6,469 nt of DNA, from contig CANOHY010000069.1 of NCBI GenBank assembly GCA_947565915.1, forward strand, positions 1-6,469, read 5' to 3'. Below the pieces are notes generated by a model that was given only the letters and a program-made list of their open reading frames with translations, had not been told where the DNA came from and did no database searches. Numbering within the stretch: the stretch's first letter is position 1; each line of letters opens with the position of its first letter. Made by a program: the position numbers and the translations under genes. The DNA is from an uncultured Eggerthellaceae bacterium. Lineage in GTDB: Bacteria; Actinomycetota; Coriobacteriia; Coriobacteriales; Eggerthellaceae. Shown here piece after piece: positions 6,221-6,469 of this stretch.

Positions 6221-6250
6221 AAGAAAAGCCGCTGCTTGCGCAGCGACTTT
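6221..6250 (-). terminator. Intrinsic terminator of tRNA-Lys
   Basis: On the minus strand AAAGTCGCTGC pairs with GCAGCGGCTTT (11 pairs, one G-U) across a GCAA tetraloop and is followed by a T-rich run (CTTTTCTTT). It begins ten bases after the tRNA CCA end and stops 16-20 bases before the argS start. It should end the tRNA-Lys transcript, or act as a leaky attenuator if argS is read from upstream. Confidence 0.85.
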
Positions 6251-6259
6251 GGGTTTCGG

Positions 6260-6335
6260 TGGTGGACCGGCGGGGACTCGAACCCCGGACCTTGGGATTA
6301 AGAGTCCCCTGCTCTACCAACTAAGCTACCGATCC
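6260..6335 (-). tRNA. tRNA-Lys (anticodon CUU)
   Basis: A complete cloverleaf is read on the minus strand. The acceptor GGATCGG pairs with CCGGTCC (one U-G). The D stem is GCTT/GAGC. The anticodon stem GGGGA/TCCCA has loop CTCTTAA (anticodon CTT). The T stem CGGGG/CCCCG encloses TTCGAGT. The discriminator is A6263 and CCA is encoded (6260-6262). The outermost anticodon-stem pair is a G-A mismatch (27-43), otherwise it is regular. It reads AAG codons. It has its own upstream -10 box and a downstream intrinsic terminator. Confidence 0.97.
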
Positions 6336-6352
6336 ATGGTAATGAATATGTT

Positions 6353-6366
6353 AGCGCTTTTGCGCT
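6353..6366. other. Short hairpin in the tRNA-Lys leader
   Basis: AGCGC and GCGCT are perfect 5-base arms around a TTTT/AAAA loop. The hairpin sits immediately after the predicted tRNA-Lys transcription start (about 6367), so the precursor would begin with it. It could protect or guide processing of the tRNA 5' leader. On neither strand is it followed by a T-run, so it is not a terminator. Confidence 0.4.
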
Positions 6367-6373
6367 GACTCAT

Positions 6374-6394
6374 ATTATACGATGCCCTTCAGCA
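6374..6394 (-). promoter_or_regulatory. Promoter of tRNA-Lys
   Basis: On the minus strand a perfect TATAAT (6374-6379) lies between tRNA-His and tRNA-Lys. The best -35-like hexamer is TTGCAA, 15 bases upstream, which is slightly short spacing. The predicted leader is about 31 bases. tRNA-Lys can therefore be transcribed without tRNA-His. Confidence 0.5.
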
Positions 6395-6415
6395 TTGCAA
6401 GACGAGTTAGCACAC

Positions 6416-6469
6416 TGGGGTGGGTGAAGGGACTTGAACCCTCGATCTCCAGAGCCACAATCTGGCGCC
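6416..6469 (-). tRNA. tRNA-His (anticodon GUG), partial
   Basis: The 3' part of a tRNA is read on the minus strand, and its 5' end lies beyond the window. The anticodon stem CCAGA/TCTGG encloses loop TTGTGGC (anticodon GTG at 6456-6458). The T stem GAGGG/CCCTT encloses TTCAAGT. The acceptor 3' strand is CACCCAC, with discriminator C6419 and encoded CCA (6416-6418). C73 is the histidine identity base that pairs with G-1 in bacteria, which supports the call. No intrinsic terminator is visible before the tRNA-Lys promoter. Confidence 0.95.

Noticed and set aside
6206..6259. T-box or other leader riboswitch controlling argS
   Set aside because: The interval is too short and contains only the tRNA-Lys terminator; no specifier loop or T-box sequence is seen.
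1..6469. CRISPR array, insertion sequence or phage genes
   Set aside because: There are no regularly spaced repeats, transposase, integrase or phage-like proteins in any frame.

Overview
The window looks like chromosome from a member of the Coriobacteriia, probably Eggerthellaceae. I base this on the combination of an ArgI/ArcB-type ornithine carbamoyltransferase, a DapL-type (LL-diaminopimelate) lysine and peptidoglycan pathway, an actinobacterial-style ArgS, CCA-encoding tRNA genes, and a secreted protein with a long acidic stalk. The family assignment is inference; the gene calls themselves are firm. All protein genes lie on the minus strand, as do two of the three tRNAs. The exception is tRNA-Arg(UCU), on the plus strand.

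Read in the direction of minus-strand transcription (right to left), the order is: a partial tRNA-His(GUG) at the right edge; tRNA-Lys(CUU) with its own -10 box and a good intrinsic terminator; argS; a calcineurin-like metallophosphoesterase with its own TATAAT box; a 205-base gap holding an 83-nt, almost fully paired palindrome; dapL; tRNA-Arg(UCU) in the opposite orientation, its CCA end touching the dapL stop codon; the ornithine carbamoyltransferase gene; a 275-base AT-richer gap; and the first 219 codons of a secreted acidic protein that runs off the left edge.

The content has an arginine theme: arginyl-tRNA synthetase, one of its substrate tRNAs, and ornithine carbamoyltransferase, which makes citrulline for arginine synthesis or uses it in the arginine deiminase route. 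DapL supplies meso-diaminopimelate and lysine, and tRNA-Lys lies beside argS. There is no obvious multi-gene operon; several genes have recognisable individual promoters.

The most notable signal is a 27-nt relic of the tRNA-Arg anticodon arm, variable loop and first T-stem bases (25/27 identical) at 794-820, in direct orientation to the intact tRNA 1,292 bases away, with the carbamoyltransferase gene between them. It resembles a decayed att site or a partial tRNA duplication. Other points worth checking are the dapL-upstream palindrome, the zero-gap convergence of tRNA-Arg and dapL, and the absence of ordinary promoter space for argS between the tRNA-Lys terminator and its start codon. I found no convincing new multi-gene system.
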